A stretch of DNA of 53,746 bases, from positions 1-53,746 of the forward strand of contig JADLBC010000002.1 of the NCBI GenBank assembly GCA_020847985.1, read 5' to 3'. The position numbers were made by a program, and so were the translations under genes. Source of the stretch: Dehalococcoidia bacterium (GTDB lineage: Bacteria; Chloroflexota; Dehalococcoidia; Tepidiformales; Tepidiformaceae). The notes beneath the pieces are model-generated. The model saw only the letters and a program-made list of their open reading frames with translations. It had not been told where the DNA came from and made no database searches. This document shows, piece after piece, positions 49,853 through 53,746 of this stretch; positions within the stretch are counted from its first letter, which is position 1, and every line of letters begins with the position of its first letter.

Positions 49853-52800
49853 ATGACACCCACTTCGATGATCCGGCGGAGGCCGGCCGTGCGTATCACG
49901 CTCGCCGTGGCCGCCATCGCCATGACGATGCTGGCCTTCGCCATGCACCGCGCGCCGGCCGCGAAGGCCGGGATCGAAGATACTGCTGTTTATTACCTCC
50001 AGTATCCCGCGGAGCCTGTTCCGGTGGGCACACCCACCGTGATTCGTGTGTACATATTCTGGGGTTTCAGCGGACCGTCTGGCTCGCTCTCTTTCCAGGT
50101 GCCCAGTATCCCCGGCTTCAAACCCTACGCACTCACGGCCCCAGTGGGCTGGAACTGCCCATCTGGCGTCCTTGCGGACGGTACGGTGACGGGGAGCGAA
50201 TGCACGAGCCCCGGACCTCTCGTCGGGTTCGTCACCTATACCTTCACACTCAACGGCATCGTCACCGGGCCGGGCAAGAACATCGAGCTCAGCGGCATTT
50301 CGTGGGTCGATAACGCGAACGGGGCGACACGCACGATGCCGCCGCTGTCGATCGCGCTCGCGTCCAATGCGGGCGCGTACCCGACGCCGCAGCAGAGTTC
50401 GGCGCTCGCCGGGACGCCGGTGACGGTCACGTTCCATGTGCCGGCCGGCTCGACCTGCGAAAGCGATGGCGACCTCTCGCCAGACCTCGACATCGAATGC
50501 AGCGCCATGGACCTGTACAACCCGTCCGGCCTGACGGTGGTGAGCCCGCCGGCCGCGGTGGCGGGCGATAACGATACGGCGACGCCTTCGACGGTGACGA
50601 CGACGGTGATTGCGGGGCCGGGGACCGCCACGATCGCGCTTCGCCTGAAGCCCACGGGCCCGGCAGGCGCGCCGGGGACGGTGACGGCGCAGGCCGTAGA
50701 GCAGCTCCAGGAGGGGTCTGTCGTCACCTACATGAGCTACCCGGCGGAGATTACCGGGCAGGTGGCGGAGCTTCGCCACGTGACCGATGACGCTCTCAGG
50801 GTGATCACCACTGGCGAGACGCTTGGCGGCCAGGATGTTCAGAACAACGTGCGCGGCTCGCGGCACGTGGTCTGCACGGTGCTGGCCGATACGGGCACCG
50901 TCGCGAACCCGACGCCGGTCGCGGTGCAAATCCCGCTGACGCTGCCGAACACGCAGATCTCGGTCGTGCCGGGCGGCGGCTACACCGGGGCCGAGTCCGT
51001 CACGCAGCCGCAGAGTCCGACGTTCACCGACGTCCAGGTCTTCACCGGCAATGGGCGGCCGGTCGGTGACATCGTGAATGGCGTCCCCGGCAACGGCGGG
51101 CTCGCGGGTGCGACCTGTTTCTCGTGGGTCTCCACGGGCGCCGGTGACCAGGAAATCTCCATTAACTACGTGTCGAATGGCGTCACGGTCCACGCGGACT
51201 GGGACACGAACGCGAACGGGAACGGGCTGCCGGTGCGCCAGAACCGCGCGCTCATCAAGGAATGGAACGTCCTCGAAGACAGCCAGGTGCAACTTCTGGG
51301 CGGAGCGACGGGCGCGGCCGTCGGCGACAGCACGACGGCACCGGTGCTGACCACCACCGTCTCCCTCGTCCAGAACCCGTCCAGTCAGCTGTACCAGACG
51401 GGCAACGGGCAGGACATCAGCGTGACCGACGTGTTCATGGGCGGTCATGTGACGCGCGCGAACAGCAATACGCGCACCTTCCTCGCCGGCGTCATTTGGA
51501 CGGTGAACTGGTCCGGCTGCGGCCTGCTCTACGACAGCTTCGTTAGCACCAACATCGATGCCACCTCCACGACGCTTCTGGTCCAGAGCCCGGCGTTCAG
51601 CGCGGGCGATGTCATCAAGGTCGAGAGCGAGTACATGCTGGTGACGCATGTCGATAACTCGACCCTCACGGTCGTTCGTGGCACAAGCGCGACGGGCGCG
51701 GCCGGGGGGAGCACGCCCGCGGCGCACAACGGGGGCGTCGCGGTCCTGATCGTCCAGGGGACCACGATGCTGGTGAATACTTCCGGAGCCGTCTGGCACA
51801 GCCCGGCGCCGAACTTCAGCCCAGGCCTTACTCCGGCGAACAACTGCACGCCCGGGTCGACGGCAAACATCGTCTTCACAGGGCGCGAACCGGGACCGCT
51901 GGGCTCCGGGCAGGGCCTGACCGTGACCGAACAAGTGCGCCTGGACTTCGCCACGACGGTCAGCCAGAAGAAGGTGATGCTGGCGTGGGCGGGCCAGCGC
52001 GTCATCATCGAAGCCGACTGGCGGATCCCGCCGGGCGACACGGGCGGCACGTGGCTGGGCTCATATTTCGACATCAAAGCCGACCCGCTCGGGACCTGCC
52101 CCTTCCGATGGGGCCAGATGATTCGCTACACCAAGGGCAGCGGCCCCGGCAACTTTGTCGCCGGGCTCGGCGTCTACCTCGACGGTGCCGACGAGGCGAC
52201 CGTCCGGCTCGGGGCATCCGAGCTTGCGCCGACCGCGCAAATCCCGACGGATCAGATATACGTGAACGTTGATGCGAGCCAGGCCGGCGACGCGCCCGAA
52301 CGCCCGCAGGATGCGTGCATCAGCCGCGCGATCTTCGAGTCCGAAGACCCGGGCCAGGTCGATCTCGAAGTCTTCGCCTATGACGACCGGGTGGCTGTCG
52401 GCGTGGAGAGCCACATGACCGTGCAAGGCCTCCCCCCCGGGGGCGGCGTGCTGAACGTGACCAAGCGCGCGTTCGTCATCTATTACATGAAGTTCGAGAA
52501 CGTGGCCGTGTCGTTCGTGGACGACGTCTCCAAGGGCGTCAACCACAACAGCCCGGTCCTCACCGATTTCACACCGGGGAACCCGTGGGACGCGAGCAAG
52601 GATGTCTCCTCGGTGAACTGGAACGTCTCGAAGGACCTGCTGGTTCGCGGGCGGGTGCGGGGCTGGTTCGTCAACGAGAACCCCTCGGGCCGCCCGGTGA
52701 ACACCGATGACCCGCTGAACATCCTCCCGGCCAACCGCTGGGTGATGCCGGACGACTGGGCGCTCCTCGCGGGTGGCCCGGCCGACAAGGCGGACAACAG

Positions 52801-53746
52801 CACGGCGACGGGCACGGCGGAGGAGTTCCGGCCGTACTACGACATCATGATCGACCCGGCGCAGACGCGGTTCATGCTCGGCCTGCCGGGTGGCGTCGTC
52901 TACCGCGTGACGGCCGTGGCGGATTGGCCGGTCACGGGCGGCTCCGTCGTGAACACCGCCTCGCGGTTCGCGATCGCGAACAGCCCCAGCTCCAGCGGGC
53001 TGAAGGCGGGCGTGATCGTCATCGTCGGCGTGGGCACGGTGACCTCGACAACGCCGCCGGTCTCGGTGATGAACACGCGCAAGGTGACCAGCGCGGACTC
53101 CATCACCAACGCGGCCGGGGACATCGTCGGCTTCAGCATCACGCTGGATACGCCGTTGGCGGCGGTCCCGGCGGCAGGCGCTGCCGTGGCGGTGCTATCG
53201 CCCGCGACGTTCGAGGGGCCGTATAGCCTCATCGACGTCTGCTCGGCGGCCCCGGCCTACAACGACTGCATTGGCGGAAGCAATCCACCGTCCTTCTCGC
53301 CGGGTGCGGCGCTGTCGAACTTCTATCTCGTGCGCGACACGGCCTGGCGCGACGGCGACGTCGACCGCTGGGACGCGCCGATGCCGCCGGCCATGCTGAG
53401 CGTTAAGATGCGGGGCACCGGCTTCATCAAGGAAGTCATGAAGTACGACGTGTACTACGTCGGGACCCAAAACGGCGGGTACTGGGGCACGGGCGGCGAC
53501 CAGTTCTTCCCGAACCCGTTCTATGCGTCGAACATCCCCGATTCGCCGTACCTTCCGGCGGTCGTCTCCGGTGGCGGCTACCTCTGGGACAGCTGGGGCA
53601 CGGATGGGTCGGGCCCCGGCGGCATGGGCCCGTACAGCTTCTGGGACGCCGTCCGCATTGGCACGAACAGCCAGGGCATCGGCGACCCGACCCTGAACAC
53701 CGACGACGCCATTGAGATCGCGGACATCCGCGCGGCTTACGGCGAC
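49853..53746 (+). CDS. Giant secreted surface protein (partial, C-terminus outside window)
   Basis: The frame is open from the ATG at 49853 to the right edge: 1298 codons without a stop. A signal peptide covers residues 1-39 (Arg-rich start, hydrophobic core, cleavage near AAKA). The rest is Thr/Val/Gly-rich with Asn and Asp and looks like consecutive beta-sandwich domains, with few cysteines. No enzyme motif stands out. Compared with most plus-strand neighbours it uses many C-ending codons and is not G-biased, which may reflect strong expression. GAGGAG lies 7 nt before the start. An S-layer-like or large adhesin role is an inference. Confidence 0.82.
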   Translation, partial: MTPTSMIRRRPAVRITLAVAAIAMTMLAFAMHRAPAAKAGIEDTAVYYLQYPAEPVPVGTPTVIRVYIFWGFSGPSGSLSFQVPSIPGFKPYALTAPVGWNCPSGVLADGTVTGSECTSPGPLVGFVTYTFTLNGIVTGPGKNIELSGISWVDNANGATRTMPPLSIALASNAGAYPTPQQSSALAGTPVTVTFHVPAGSTCESDGDLSPDLDIECSAMDLYNPSGLTVVSPPAAVAGDNDTATPSTVTTTVIAGPGTATIALRLKPTGPAGAPGTVTAQAVEQLQEGSVVTYMSYPAEITGQVAELRHVTDDALRVITTGETLGGQDVQNNVRGSRHVVCTVLADTGTVANPTPVAVQIPLTLPNTQISVVPGGGYTGAESVTQPQSPTFTDVQVFTGNGRPVGDIVNGVPGNGGLAGATCFSWVSTGAGDQEISINYVSNGVTVHADWDTNANGNGLPVRQNRALIKEWNVLEDSQVQLLGGATGAAVGDSTTAPVLTTTVSLVQNPSSQLYQTGNGQDISVTDVFMGGHVTRANSNTRTFLAGVIWTVNWSGCGLLYDSFVSTNIDATSTTLLVQSPAFSAGDVIKVESEYMLVTHVDNSTLTVVRGTSATGAAGGSTPAAHNGGVAVLIVQGTTMLVNTSGAVWHSPAPNFSPGLTPANNCTPGSTANIVFTGREPGPLGSGQGLTVTEQVRLDFATTVSQKKVMLAWAGQRVIIEADWRIPPGDTGGTWLGSYFDIKADPLGTCPFRWGQMIRYTKGSGPGNFVAGLGVYLDGADEATVRLGASELAPTAQIPTDQIYVNVDASQAGDAPERPQDACISRAIFESEDPGQVDLEVFAYDDRVAVGVESHMTVQGLPPGGGVLNVTKRAFVIYYMKFENVAVSFVDDVSKGVNHNSPVLTDFTPGNPWDASKDVSSVNWNVSKDLLVRGRVRGWFVNENPSGRPVNTDDPLNILPANRWVMPDDWALLAGGPADKADNSTATGTAEEFRPYYDIMIDPAQTRFMLGLPGGVVYRVTAVADWPVTGGSVVNTASRFAIANSPSSSGLKAGVIVIVGVGTVTSTTPPVSVMNTRKVTSADSITNAAGDIVGFSITLDTPLAAVPAAGAAVAVLSPATFEGPYSLIDVCSAAPAYNDCIGGSNPPSFSPGAALSNFYLVRDTAWRDGDVDRWDAPMPPAMLSVKMRGTGFIKEVMKYDVYYVGTQNGGYWGTGGDQFFPNPFYASNIPDSPYLPAVVSGGGYLWDSWGTDGSGPGGMGPYSFWDAVRIGTNSQGIGDPTLNTDDAIEIADIRAAYGD

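Noticed and set aside
49781..51934. A 717-codon minus-strand frame opposite the giant secreted protein
   Set aside because: The plus frame has a signal peptide, a Shine-Dalgarno and 1298 codons without a stop; the minus frame is shadow.

Overview
The window is GC-rich bacterial chromosome with dense, uninterrupted coding: 48 protein genes and no tRNA, rRNA, CRISPR array, transposase or prophage gene that I can see. The gene content points to Chloroflexota, probably near Tepidiformia/Dehalococcoidia. Supporting signs are a giant membrane protein carrying a chlor_Arch_YYY (DUF2298) region, a DUF5679 zinc-ribbon gene, an aerobic aa3-type oxidase, a bacterial nusA-ylxR-infB-rbfA-truB cluster and a Cam-type gamma carbonic anhydrase. 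The phylum assignment is inference from gene content.

Layout. 1-4.4 kb (minus): galU, a 452-residue unknown, a cupin, a PTPS-like protein and a secreted protein with recently duplicated 225-bp repeats that runs off the left edge. 4.5-6.3 kb (plus): aldo/keto reductase and a HisN-type phosphatase. 6.3-11.6 kb (minus): nusA-ylxR-infB-rbfA-truB, then a separate DUF5679 gene with its own promoter and terminator. 11.7-18.4 kb (plus): a methyltransferase, a full pyruvate dehydrogenase operon (lpd, E1 alpha, E1 beta, E2) and a membrane-anchored carbonic anhydrase. 18.4-23.3 kb (mostly minus): mobA, a small unknown, a hydrolase with a methyltransferase, and two coupled class III CoA-transferases. 23.4-27.4 kb (minus): cytochrome oxidase operon II-I-IV-III-cupredoxin. 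27.7-31.7 kb: TIGR03084-like protein, hemerythrin, exonuclease III, a membrane protein and an amidohydrolase. 31.8-36.1 kb (plus): MFS transporter, PriA, hexapeptide transferase. 36.1-39.3 kb (minus): nirA with an FNT nitrite channel and an HTH regulator. 39.5-49.7 kb: envelope and glycan genes, namely a 1551-residue GT-C/DUF2298 fusion, a matrixin protease, a small membrane protein, a GT39-like protein, a TreT-like trehalose synthase and a BrkB-family protein. 49.85 kb to the end (plus): a secreted protein of at least 1298 residues, open at the right edge.

Themes. Pyruvate oxidation feeds an A2-type oxygen reductase. Nitrite uptake is paired with its reduction. A large share of the right half makes or decorates the cell surface. 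Three regulatory patterns stand out. Seven genes have a TANNNT-like -10 box 6-8 nt before the start codon and no Shine-Dalgarno, which implies leaderless mRNAs. nusA has an intrinsic-terminator hairpin between its promoter and its start codon. The + strand is G-rich nearly throughout, whichever strand is coding, so it is probably the leading strand. All coordinates, translations and counts were read by eye.
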